Shown here piece by piece: positions 1 through 5,754 of a DNA stretch of 6,115 nucleotides (position 1 is the first letter of the stretch; every line of letters begins with the position of its first letter). The translations under genes were made by a program, and so were the position numbers. This DNA comes from an uncultured Collinsella sp. (GTDB lineage Bacteria; Actinomycetota; Coriobacteriia; Coriobacteriales; Coriobacteriaceae). The stretch lies in the NCBI GenBank assembly GCA_958370785.1, contig CATXKN010000018.1, forward strand, positions 1 to 6,115, read 5' to 3'. A model generated the notes under the pieces. The model ran no database searches and was not told where the DNA came from. It saw only the letters and a list, made by a program, of their open reading frames with translations.

Positions 1-54
1 CTGGTGATCTCCGCCTTGAGAGGGCGGCGTCCTAAACCGCTAGACGAACGGGCC
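1..54 (-). tRNA. tRNA-Glu (anticodon CUC), 5' part; 3' end lies outside the window
   Basis: Read on the minus strand from 54, the sequence starts with the acceptor strand GGCCCGT, then TC and a D arm with the conserved A14 and GG. A perfect 5-bp anticodon stem (CCGCC/GGCGG) follows around the 7-nt loop CTCTCAA. The anticodon CTC is at 20-18 with T before it and A after it, so it decodes GAG (glutamate). The sequence ends in the 5' strand of the T stem, so about 20 nt are missing and it cannot be seen whether the gene encodes its own CCA end. It lies 150 nt downstream of the tRNA nucleotidyltransferase-like gene on the same strand and probably has its own promoter in the gap. Confidence 0.93.
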
Positions 55-88
55 ACATGACATCTGCACTGCCGTGCTGCGAGGAAAT

Positions 89-117
89 ATATTACGGGAC
101 AGAAAACGCAAGCGCAA
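89..117 (-). promoter_or_regulatory. Possible sigma-70-type promoter of the tRNA-Glu gene
   Basis: On the minus strand a -35-like TTGCGC (117-112) is followed after exactly 17 nt by a -10-like TAATAT (94-89). Transcription would start near position 82, giving a 5' leader of about 28 nt before the mature tRNA end at 54. The -35 matches the consensus only in TTG, so this is a spacing-supported guess. A tRNA gene this far from the preceding CDS would be expected to have a nearby promoter. Confidence 0.4.
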
Positions 118-123
118 GAAGAA

Positions 124-193
124 ATTCCAAATTGGCGAAATTTTGTCGTGAGGTTATGGAAAGCACAGGTCAACCAGGCAGTTCATTTGGAAT
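124..193 (-). repeat. 9-bp inverted repeat with long loop, downstream of the cca-like gene
   Basis: ATTCCAAAT (minus strand, 193-185) is perfectly complementary to ATTTGGAAT (132-124), with 52 nt between the arms. The second arm is followed by T-rich sequence (TTTCTTCTT). It starts 12 nt past the stop codon of the cca-like gene, and no compact GC-rich terminator is visible in the 55-204 gap. It could act as a poor transcript end or a 3' mRNA structure. The loop is long and the stem AT-rich, so it may also be chance. Confidence 0.3.
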
Positions 194-204
194 GGAATCA
201 CCTT

Positions 205-1599
205 CTACCCCAGGTGCAGGTGAGCCAGGAGTGCTTCTCGCTCGTTGGGGATGTTATCTTCGATCACTGCGTCGAGGGCAGCGTTGAGCAGCTGCCCCAG
301 TTCCGGCCCTGGCTTGACGCCGGCGCGAATCAAGTCGCCACCATTGATGGCAAGCATCTTGAGCGTATAGGGCTCCCCCGCCGCCAGCAACTCGTGAGTT
401 AGCGCGCGCATCTCCTCGATCGTCTCGACGTAATAGAAACACGAAGGTGCCTTACCGAGTGTGTCGGCACGCTTAAGGTCCATGAGCTCGTCCATCAGAC
501 GCGGCGTATCGACGCCCTCGCCCGAAAGCGCGCGCATCATATTGAGCAGGCAGGATCGCTCGGGACGCAGCGGCTTGTCATGATATTTGATCAGCAGGCA
601 CACATCGCGCACCAAATCGTGCGAGAGCGCCAGACGATCCATGATGACGCGCGCCTTCTTGGCGCCGAGCTCGGGATGACCGTAGAAGTGACCGCTGCCC
701 GCATGGTCGACCGTAAAGCAGTCGGGCTTGGAGACATCGTGCAAAAACGCCGCCCACATAAGGCTCGAAGAGGGCGCGACACCATCGCACAGCGCCAGCT
801 CCCCTGCCACCGTCAGCACGCGGGCGATATGCTCGTAGACGTTAAACGCATGATAGACACTGCGCTGGTCAAAGCCCCTACCCGCAGCGAGCTCGGGCAC
901 GGCGGCGCAAACAAGCTCGGGGTAGCGCAGCATGGCGTCTCCCCCGTGGCCGGTCGAAAGGATGCCCTCAAGCTCAATACCCACGCGCTCGCGTGCCACG
1001 GCATCGAGCAAAGGCGCGCACTCGGCAAGCGCCTGTTTGGTCTTAGGCTCGATCATAAAATCCAGACGGCAGGCAAAACGCACCGCGCGCAGCATGCGAA
1101 GCGCGTCCTCGTTAAAACGGCGCTTGGGATCTCCAACGGCGCGGATGAGTTTACGGTCCAGGTCGCCCTGGCCGTCATAGCGGTCGACAAGACCGCGCTC
1201 GGGATGCCAGGCCATAGCGTTAACGGTAAAGTCGCGACGCGCCAGATCGTCCTCAAGCGACGCCGCGCGCTCCACACTCTGGGGATGGCGACCATCGGTG
1301 TAAAAGCCGTCCAGGCGGTAGGTGGTGACCTCAATGCGCTCGTCATCGCAAATGGCCGTGATACCGCCAAATTTAATGCCCGACTCAACCACGGCGATAT
1401 CAGCCGCCTCGAGCGACGCCTTTGACTCCTGCCACAGGCCGCTGCAGCACATGTCAACATCGTGGCTGGGGCGCCCCATCAGGGCATCTCGAACCCAACC
1501 GCCTACGTACCAAGCCTCAAGACCGGCTGCCTCGAGCGCGCGCAGGACACGGATGGAGGCATCGGTCGGCTGCGTACCGTTAAGCGAAACATTGCACAT
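205..1599 (-). CDS. cca: CCA tRNA nucleotidyltransferase / class II poly(A) polymerase family protein with HD domain
   Basis: The product is a predicted 464-aa cytosolic enzyme that adds or repairs the 3'-CCA of tRNAs from CTP and ATP. The N-terminal nucleotidyltransferase head has GGWVRD (residues 33-38) and the metal-binding DVD (47-49). Next come RRDFTVNAM (121-129), the nucleotide-selecting region in this family, and the neck motif RFNEDALRMLRAVRF (161-175). An HD phosphohydrolase domain follows: FLHDVSK with His287-Asp288 and YHD at 339-341. Its C-terminus (about 419-464, GGDLIRAGVKPGPELG) is typical of HD-bearing CCA enzymes, where HD domains can remove 2',3'-cyclic phosphates. The ATG at 1599 is chosen because a perfect AGGAGG lies 8 nt upstream; an in-frame GTG at 1617 would place that site inside the gene. 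It stops with TAG and stands alone between a terminator and a tRNA gene; a weak TAGACT -10-like box is at 1652-1647. A poly(A) polymerase role cannot be excluded from sequence alone. Confidence 0.93.
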   Translation of the reverse strand: MCNVSLNGTQPTDASIRVLRALEAAGLEAWYVGGWVRDALMGRPSHDVDMCCSGLWQESKASLEAADIAVVESGIKFGGITAICDDERIEVTTYRLDGFYTDGRHPQSVERAASLEDDLARRDFTVNAMAWHPERGLVDRYDGQGDLDRKLIRAVGDPKRRFNEDALRMLRAVRFACRLDFMIEPKTKQALAECAPLLDAVARERVGIELEGILSTGHGGDAMLRYPELVCAAVPELAAGRGFDQRSVYHAFNVYEHIARVLTVAGELALCDGVAPSSSLMWAAFLHDVSKPDCFTVDHAGSGHFYGHPELGAKKARVIMDRLALSHDLVRDVCLLIKYHDKPLRPERSCLLNMMRALSGEGVDTPRLMDELMDLKRADTLGKAPSCFYYVETIEEMRALTHELLAAGEPYTLKMLAINGGDLIRAGVKPGPELGQLLNAALDAVIEDNIPNEREALLAHLHLG

Positions 1600-1607
1600 G
1601 CCTATGG

Positions 1608-1613
1608 CCTCCT
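1608..1613 (-). promoter_or_regulatory. Shine-Dalgarno site that fixes the cca-like start
   Basis: AGGAGG on the minus strand (1613-1608) is a full match to the anti-16S consensus. It sits 8 nt before the ATG at 1599, which favours this start over the in-frame GTG at 1617. Confidence 0.85.
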
Positions 1614-1736
1614 GCACTTGCGAGCGTTAAACGATGGTTCTCAAGAAGTCTAACAAGAAACGGGAAAGCGCGCACACGCAATCGCGTCGTCGATTCGATA
1701 AAACGAGACAGCAGACGCCACAAACGTTCAGGGCGC

Positions 1737-1772
1737 AAAAAACACCCGCCTCGGAGATCCAAAGCGGGTGTT
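1737..1772 (-). terminator. Rho-independent terminator of the distal PfkB kinase gene
   Basis: On the minus strand AACACCCGC (1772-1764) pairs perfectly with GCGGGTGTT (1749-1741) around a 14-nt loop. The run of six U ends the stem and continues past it (1742-1737). It starts 22 nt after the kinase stop codon at 1795 and separates the sugar-kinase unit from the cca-like gene. Confidence 0.9.
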
Positions 1773-1794
1773 CGGCAACAATGTATCGATGCAG

Positions 1795-2727
1795 CTAGCA
1801 GACCTGACGAACTTCGATGTTCTTCTTGTATTCATCCACCTTGGCAAAATCGCCCAAGCCCGGGCACTCGACCACGTTGGCGCCGGTGGCCATCGAGAGG
1901 CGCAGGGCGTCCTCGACGCGCTCGGGGGCATCGTGCCACACGGACAGGAAGGCAGCGAGCGAGGAATCGCCGGCGCAGACGGTCGACAGCAGCTTGACCT
2001 CAAAGGTACGGTTGGCAAACCAGATATGCTCGCCATTGGAGAAGTACGCGCCAGCGCCACCGAGGGTCAGCAGTACATTCTTGGCGCCCTTGGCGTGCAG
2101 CTCGGCCATAGCGCCCTTGACGGACTCGTCGTCGCCACCGCTCACCTTAATGCCAAAGATGTCGAGCAGCTCGTCGTCGTTGGGCTTAATGAGCAACGGC
2201 TCCATAGCAATGAGATCGGCCAGCTGATGGCTCGAGATGTCGAGCACGAACTCGGCGCCCTTGGCCTTAACGCGGCGAAGTACCTCGGCCAGGAAGTCCT
2301 CGGAGGTGTTGGGGGGCAGCGAGCCGCTGATAACCAGGCAGGTCATGTCGTCGAGCGAGTCAATAAGCTCAAACATCTCCTGCTCGTTGGCTTCGTTAAT
2401 GGCGGCACCGGCATTGACCATGTTGTACTCGGTGTCGGGACCGGCGTTGAGGAACACGTTGACACGCGTGATGCCTTCGGTCCACACGGGCTTGACGGGC
2501 ACGCCAAGGGCCTCGGCGCCCTTAACGATGAACTCGCCCGAGAAGCCGGCAAAGAAGCCCAGGATCGTGGTGTCGACGCCGTAGTGGTCGAGCGTAAACG
2601 AGACGTTGAGACCCTTGCCGTTGGGGGTGTAGACCGCATTACGGGTGCGCGTAACGGTATTGGCGGACAGTCCGTCGCAGGCGATGTTGTAGTCAATGGC
2701 GGGATTTGCAGTGAGCGTGTAAATCAT
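1795..2727 (-). CDS. PfkB-family hexose-phosphate kinase, 1-phosphofructokinase type (distal paralogue)
   Basis: The 310-aa protein is a ribokinase-fold sugar kinase of the 1-phosphofructokinase/tagatose-6-phosphate kinase branch. It would use ATP to turn fructose-1-phosphate (or tagatose-6-phosphate) into the bisphosphate in the cytosol. Family landmarks are YTLTANPAID with Asp12, NGKGLNVS (36-43, substrate-contacting Asn41), GITRVN with Arg88, SGSLPP (134-139), KPND (181-184), TLGGAGA (221-227, nucleotide side) and CAGDSSLAAF (251-260) with the presumed catalytic base Asp254. The usual motif at the last site is GAGD; here the first Gly is Cys. The ATG at 2727 is preferred because AAAGGA lies 6 nt upstream; an in-frame GTG at 2742 overlaps that site. 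By eye about half of the first 94 residues match the neighbouring kinase. It is flanked by terminators and has its own promoter-like box, so it is probably monocistronic. Whether the substrate is F1P, T6P or another hexose phosphate cannot be decided here; fruK or lacC would be guesses. Confidence 0.9.
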   Translation of the reverse strand: MIYTLTANPAIDYNIACDGLSANTVTRTRNAVYTPNGKGLNVSFTLDHYGVDTTILGFFAGFSGEFIVKGAEALGVPVKPVWTEGITRVNVFLNAGPDTEYNMVNAGAAINEANEQEMFELIDSLDDMTCLVISGSLPPNTSEDFLAEVLRRVKAKGAEFVLDISSHQLADLIAMEPLLIKPNDDELLDIFGIKVSGGDDESVKGAMAELHAKGAKNVLLTLGGAGAYFSNGEHIWFANRTFEVKLLSTVCAGDSSLAAFLSVWHDAPERVEDALRLSMATGANVVECPGLGDFAKVDEYKKNIEVRQVC

Positions 2728-2761
2728 GAATGTTCCTTTCACGAAGCAATGTGTTAATGAA

Positions 2762-2767
2762 AGTATA
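2762..2767 (-). promoter_or_regulatory. Probable -10 box for the distal PfkB kinase gene
   Basis: TATACT (2767-2762, minus strand) is one mismatch from TATAAT and would give a leader of roughly 27 nt before the ATG at 2727. No good -35 lies 16-18 nt upstream, so an activator or an alternative contact would be needed. A terminator at 2884-2851 closes the upstream gene, so a promoter is expected in this gap. Confidence 0.45.
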
Positions 2768-2798
2768 TTCCACGCTTCGGCAAAAGGCTACAACAACT

Positions 2799-2823
2799 CG
2801 GTGAACGGTGTGGAAGCGGTGAA
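2799..2823. repeat. Short direct repeats CGGTGAA upstream of the distal kinase promoter
   Basis: On the plus strand CGGTGAA occurs at 2799-2805 and again at 2817-2823, 18 nt apart, with a partial copy CGGTG at 2806-2810. The block lies about 32-61 bp upstream of the -10-like box. That is where an activator would bind at a promoter with a poor -35. No regulator can be named from it, and the repeats are short enough to be chance. Confidence 0.3.
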
Positions 2824-2850
2824 GGTCGGTTTCATCTCACTTTTCCCACG

Positions 2851-2884
2851 AAAAAACGGCGCCCCGATCAAAACCGGGACGCCG
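2851..2884 (-). terminator. Strong rho-independent terminator after the proximal PfkB kinase gene
   Basis: On the minus strand CGGCGTCCCG (2884-2875) pairs with CGGGGCGCCG (2866-2857) over 10 bp with one G-U pair and an 8-nt loop. Six U (2856-2851) follow immediately. It begins 27 nt after the TAA stop of the kinase at 2912 and should end the ptsI-kinase transcript before the second kinase gene. Confidence 0.93.
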
Positions 2885-2911
2885 CATGCGCACGAATTTG
2901 TCGCTTTTCGC

Positions 2912-3844
2912 TTACTTGCGATCGAGCTTACGGACAGCAACGCGCTTGCTGTACTCATCGACGTGGCCGAAGTCGCCAATGCCCACGGACTCAGCAACGT
3001 TGGCACCGGTGGCCATAGCGAGCTTCATGGCCTCCTCGACGTTGTCGCGATCCCTGTACCACTTGTGCAGGAACGCAGCGAGGGTGCAGTCGCCGGCGCA
3101 AACGGAAGAGACCAGCTTGATGTTGAACTCACGCTTGGCATACCAGATGTCCTCGCCGTTGGAGAAGTAAGCGTCGCCGCGGCTACCACGGGTGAGCAGC
3201 ACGTTCTGGACGCCGGCGTCGTGGGCGAGCTTCATGGCAACGCGGACCTCGTCGTCGGTGTCGACCGGCACGCCGAAGATGGCCTTCATCTCATGATGGT
3301 TCGGCTTGATGAGCAGCGGCTTCTTGTGAGCGAGCTCCTTGAGCTTGTCGGAGGACAGGTCCAGGACGACGTCGGCGCCACGAGCCTGAGCGTGCTCCAT
3401 GACCTGAGCCAGGAAGTCGGGCGTAGCTTTGGGAGGCACGGAGCCGGAAACGATCAGGCACTCAAGGTCGCCCGCGGTGTCCAGGATGTTGTAGAGCTCC
3501 TTCTGGTGCTCCGGCGTAATCGGGGCGCCGGGGTTAAGGATGCCGTACTCGTGCTGGCCATCGTTGACGTAGGTGTTGATACGCGTGATGCCGTCAGTCC
3601 AGACCGGGCGGCACAGGCAACCCAGGTTCATGACCTCCTCGACGATGAACTTGCCCGTGAAGCCGGCGAAGAAGCCGAGTGCGACGGTGTCGACGCCCAT
3701 CTTCTTAAAGGCGAAGGACACGTCGAGGCCCTTACCGTTTGCCGTGTAGCTGGCCGAGCCGGTGCGGACGTTCTCGTCGGGCTCGAGCGGAGAGCTCGAA
3801 ACCGTCATGTCGACAGCCGGATTAGCGGTTAGCGTGTAGAACAT
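2912..3844 (-). CDS. PfkB-family hexose-phosphate kinase, 1-phosphofructokinase type (proximal paralogue, downstream of ptsI)
   Basis: This is a 310-aa paralogue of the next kinase downstream, exactly the same length, with the same order of ribokinase-fold landmarks. They are YTLTANPAVD (Asp12), NGKGLDVS (36-43), GITRIN (Arg88), SGSVPP (133-138), KPNHHE (180-185), TRGSRGDAYF (218-227) and CAGDCTLAAF (249-258) with presumed catalytic Asp252. It likely phosphorylates fructose-1-phosphate or a related hexose phosphate with ATP. Two points stand out. Residue 41, Asn in most of the family and in the paralogue, is Asp here (GAC at 3724-3722); the equivalent Asn43 of E. coli Pfk-2 contacts the sugar phosphate. 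The GAGD motif reads CAGDC. The start ATG at 3844 has AGGGGG 8 nt upstream, which itself lies in a small TACAG/CTGTA hairpin. It follows ptsI by 74 nt with no terminator between them, so the two are probably cotranscribed. Exact substrate is unknown. Confidence 0.9.
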   Translation of the reverse strand: MFYTLTANPAVDMTVSSSPLEPDENVRTGSASYTANGKGLDVSFAFKKMGVDTVALGFFAGFTGKFIVEEVMNLGCLCRPVWTDGITRINTYVNDGQHEYGILNPGAPITPEHQKELYNILDTAGDLECLIVSGSVPPKATPDFLAQVMEHAQARGADVVLDLSSDKLKELAHKKPLLIKPNHHEMKAIFGVPVDTDDEVRVAMKLAHDAGVQNVLLTRGSRGDAYFSNGEDIWYAKREFNIKLVSSVCAGDCTLAAFLHKWYRDRDNVEEAMKLAMATGANVAESVGIGDFGHVDEYSKRVAVRKLDRK

Positions 3845-3845
3845 T

Positions 3846-3861
3846 TACAGTACCCCCTGTA
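3846..3861 (-). promoter_or_regulatory. Shine-Dalgarno of the proximal kinase within a small hairpin
   Basis: On the minus strand TACAG (3861-3857) and CTGTA (3850-3846) form a 5-bp stem whose loop carries most of the purine-rich ribosome-binding site AGGGGG (3858-3853). The stem is weak and leaves the G run in the loop, so it probably presents the site rather than blocks it. Confidence 0.35.
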
Positions 3862-3871
3862 TATGTGAGGG

Positions 3872-3901
3872 CCGCGTGGCCGGCCCATTCCAACCACGCG
3901 G
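3872..3901 (-). other. Intercistronic hairpin between ptsI and the proximal kinase gene, without U-tract
   Basis: On the minus strand CCGCGTGG (3901-3894) pairs perfectly with CCACGCGG (3879-3872) across a 14-nt loop. The following bases are CCCTCACAT, so there is no U-run and it should not terminate by the intrinsic mechanism. It begins 17 nt after the ptsI stop codon. Such hairpins can protect the upstream mRNA from 3' exonucleases or mark a processing point; that role is inferred. Confidence 0.6.
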
Positions 3902-3918
3902 TTACCTCTGATACCAAA

Positions 3919-5622
3919 TTAGCGAGCTGCGGACTCGAGCAGTGCCTTGACCTCGGCGGCGGTGTTGCAGGCGAGCGCCTTCTCGGCGAGCTCGTCGCAC
4001 TCGGCCTTGGTCCACTGACTGATGGTCTTGCGGGCGCGCAGGATGGACGGAGCGCTCATCGAGAACTCCTCCAGACCCCAGCTGATCAGCAGCGGCTCAA
4101 GCAGCGGATCGGCAGCGGCCTCGCCGCACATACCGACCATGATGCCGGCCTTCACGCCGCTCTCGATGATGTTCTTGAGCGAGCGGAGCACGGCGGGATA
4201 GTACACCTGGTACAGGTTGGAGATGGTGTCGTTGCCACGGTCGGCGCACATGGTGTAGCCGATCAGGTCGTTGGTGCCGATGGAGAAAAAGTCGGCGACC
4301 TCGGCAAGGCGGTCAGCGAGCAGCGAAGCGGCGGGCGTCTCGACCATGATGCCAACCTCGATGTTCTCGTTGAACTTGCGACCCTCTTCGGTCAGCTCGG
4401 CCTTGCACTGCTCGACGAGCTCCTTGACAGCCACGACCTCCTCGACGCAGGTGACGAGCGGGATCATGATCTTGACGTCACCGAAGGCGCTGGCGCGCAG
4501 CAGAGCACGGAGCTGGACCTTGTACTGGTCGGGATTGGCCAGGCAGTAACGCACGGCGCGGAAGCCCATGAAGGGGTTGTCTTCCTTGACCATGTGCAGG
4601 TACGGGATCTCCTTGTCGCCACCCACATCGAGCGTGCGGATGATGACCGGAGCGCCCTTGAGCGCACTGGCGACCTTGCGGTAGGCGTTGAACTGCTCCT
4701 CCTCGGAAGGAAGCTCGGCAGAGTCCATGAACAGGAACTCGGAGCGGAACAGACCGATGGCCTCGGCATCGTGATCGAGCGCGTTAGGCACGTCATCGGG
4801 GTTACCGATGTTGCAGGCGATGATCTTCTTGATACCATCGGCAGTCACGGACGGCTTGCCACGGAAGGCCTCGAGGGCTGCCTTCTCGGCAGCGAAGGCC
4901 TCGGCCTTGGCGGTGTAGGCGGCGAGCGTCTTCTCGTCGGGATCGGCCTCGACGACACCCTTGCCACCGTCGACGACGACGGTCATACCGTTGCGCAGTG
5001 CAGTGCAGCTGTTGGAAACCGAAAGGACAGCCGGGATCTCGAGGGCGCGCGCGATGATCGCGGAGTGCGACGTGCGGCCACCGGTCTCGGTGACGATACC
5101 GGCAACGTGGGCCTTATCGATCGTGGCGGTCATGGACGGCGTGAGGTCGTGCACGACAACGACGGTGTTCTCGGGCAGGACGGAGAGGTCGACGACCTCC
5201 TTGCCCAGCAGCTCGGCCAGAATACCGGTGCGGATGTCGGCGATGTCGGCCGCGCGCAGACGGAACATCTCGTCGTCCATAGACAGGAACATGTTCTCGA
5301 ACATGGTCGAGGTGTCCATGAGCGCCTGCTCGGCGCAGGTGCCGCCGTCGATGGCGGCGTTGATGGCGTCGGTCATGCCCGGATCCTGAGCCAGGACGAT
5401 GTGTCCGCTCATGATCTCGGCCTCGGCCTCGCCCACCGTCTCCTTCATGTGGTCGGCCTGAGCCTGGGTCTTCTCGCAGAAGACCGAAAGAGCAGCCTGA
5501 TAACGCTCCTTCTCTGCGGCCGAATCAGCAACCGCGTGCGGTTCAAACGTCAAGTCGGGATCGACGGCGACCATGACGGTGCCGATACCGATGCCCTCGG
5601 ATGCGTTGACTCCCTGATACAT
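3919..5622 (-). CDS. ptsI: Phosphoenolpyruvate-protein phosphotransferase (PTS enzyme I)
   Basis: This soluble cytoplasmic enzyme autophosphorylates from PEP and passes the phosphate to HPr. The 567-aa length fits the family (about 570). It has an N-terminal MYQGVNASEGIGIG segment, an HPr-binding helical region, and the phosphohistidine motif GGRTSHSAI with His186. The C-terminal PEP-binding barrel carries GLFRSEFLFM (Arg293), IIRTLDVGGDK (Arg329), IMVETPAA (metal-binding Glu428), FFSIGTNDL (Asn451-Asp452), DRGND and the active-site Cys499 in GMCGEAAAD; the family more often has GELAGD there. The family's EEFSMSA motif follows near the end. All catalytic residues are present, so it should be active. 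ATG 5622 has AGAGGA 6 nt upstream; ATG 5628, adding two residues, is also well placed behind GGAG. A longer in-frame extension to 5676 is rejected, as it would run through the terminator region and the ribosome-binding site. It stops with TAA. Confidence 0.97.
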   Translation of the reverse strand: MYQGVNASEGIGIGTVMVAVDPDLTFEPHAVADSAAEKERYQAALSVFCEKTQAQADHMKETVGEAEAEIMSGHIVLAQDPGMTDAINAAIDGGTCAEQALMDTSTMFENMFLSMDDEMFRLRAADIADIRTGILAELLGKEVVDLSVLPENTVVVVHDLTPSMTATIDKAHVAGIVTETGGRTSHSAIIARALEIPAVLSVSNSCTALRNGMTVVVDGGKGVVEADPDEKTLAAYTAKAEAFAAEKAALEAFRGKPSVTADGIKKIIACNIGNPDDVPNALDHDAEAIGLFRSEFLFMDSAELPSEEEQFNAYRKVASALKGAPVIIRTLDVGGDKEIPYLHMVKEDNPFMGFRAVRYCLANPDQYKVQLRALLRASAFGDVKIMIPLVTCVEEVVAVKELVEQCKAELTEEGRKFNENIEVGIMVETPAASLLADRLAEVADFFSIGTNDLIGYTMCADRGNDTISNLYQVYYPAVLRSLKNIIESGVKAGIMVGMCGEAAADPLLEPLLISWGLEEFSMSAPSILRARKTISQWTKAECDELAEKALACNTAAEVKALLESAAR

Positions 5623-5628
5623 TCCCAT

Positions 5629-5638
5629 TCCTCTCTCC
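5629..5638 (-). promoter_or_regulatory. Ribosome-binding region of ptsI with two possible starts
   Basis: The minus strand reads GGAGAGAGGA from 5638 to 5629. GGAG is 6 nt before the ATG at 5628 and AGAGGA is 6 nt before the ATG at 5622. The two starts are in frame and differ by Met-Gly; family N-termini fit either. Confidence 0.6.
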
Positions 5639-5647
5639 GTGTCATGT

Positions 5648-5676
5648 GATAAAGCGTTTTGCCATATCCATGACAA
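5648..5676 (-). promoter_or_regulatory. Possible promoter for ptsI overlapping the upstream terminator tail
   Basis: On the minus strand TTGTCA (5676-5671), a 5/6 match to the -35 consensus, is followed after exactly 17 nt by TTTATC (5653-5648), a 3/6 match to the -10. The -35 overlaps the U-tract of the ptsH terminator. It would allow ptsI and the kinase to be transcribed separately from ptsH. The weak -10 makes this tentative. Confidence 0.4.
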
Positions 5677-5709
5677 AAGAGCGCAGCTACCTTGAACAGG
5701 TCACTGCGC
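5675..5709 (-). terminator. Hairpin with short U-tract between ptsH and ptsI (terminator or attenuator)
   Basis: On the minus strand GCGCAG (5709-5704) pairs with CTGCGC (5686-5681). The stem extends through a G-U pair, one mismatch and ACCT/AGGT, closing a 5-nt loop GTTCA. A run of four U (5678-5675) starts two bases after the stem. It lies 45 nt past the ptsH stop. The mismatch and short U-run suggest incomplete termination, so ptsI may receive part of the ptsH transcription. Confidence 0.7.
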
Positions 5710-5754
5710 CCCCAAGTATGAACTTAATTGTTCAACATGCGACCCGTTTGAGTT

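Noticed and set aside
57..402. Short plus-strand frames near the left edge
   Set aside because: They overlap the end of the cca-like gene on the opposite strand, resemble no known protein, and lack conserved features.
580..1425. A 281-codon plus-strand frame opposite the cca-like gene
   Set aside because: It has no recognisable domain and lies fully inside a well-supported minus-strand gene.
1580..1762. A 60-codon minus-strand frame in the gap between the distal kinase and the cca-like gene
   Set aside because: It begins inside the kinase terminator, overlaps the cca-like start region and has no good ribosome-binding site or recognisable motif.
1768..2757. A 329-codon plus-strand frame opposite the distal kinase gene
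   Set aside because: It shows the same antisense shadow pattern and would begin inside the terminator of the minus-strand gene.
2726..3832. A 368-codon plus-strand frame opposite the proximal kinase gene
   Set aside because: It is a compositional shadow of the kinase gene; the real protein on the minus strand has complete PfkB motifs.
3865..5649. A 594-codon open frame on the plus strand, antisense to ptsI
   Set aside because: It lies opposite an enzyme I gene with all catalytic motifs. Its product is low-complexity and rich in Gly, Asp, Leu and Val, as expected from the complement of GC-rich codons. I see no good ribosome-binding site or known family.
5623..5676. N-terminal extension of enzyme I
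   Set aside because: The extra 18 residues have no family match, overlap the ribosome-binding site and begin at the terminator tail; start codons at 5622 or 5628 fit better.
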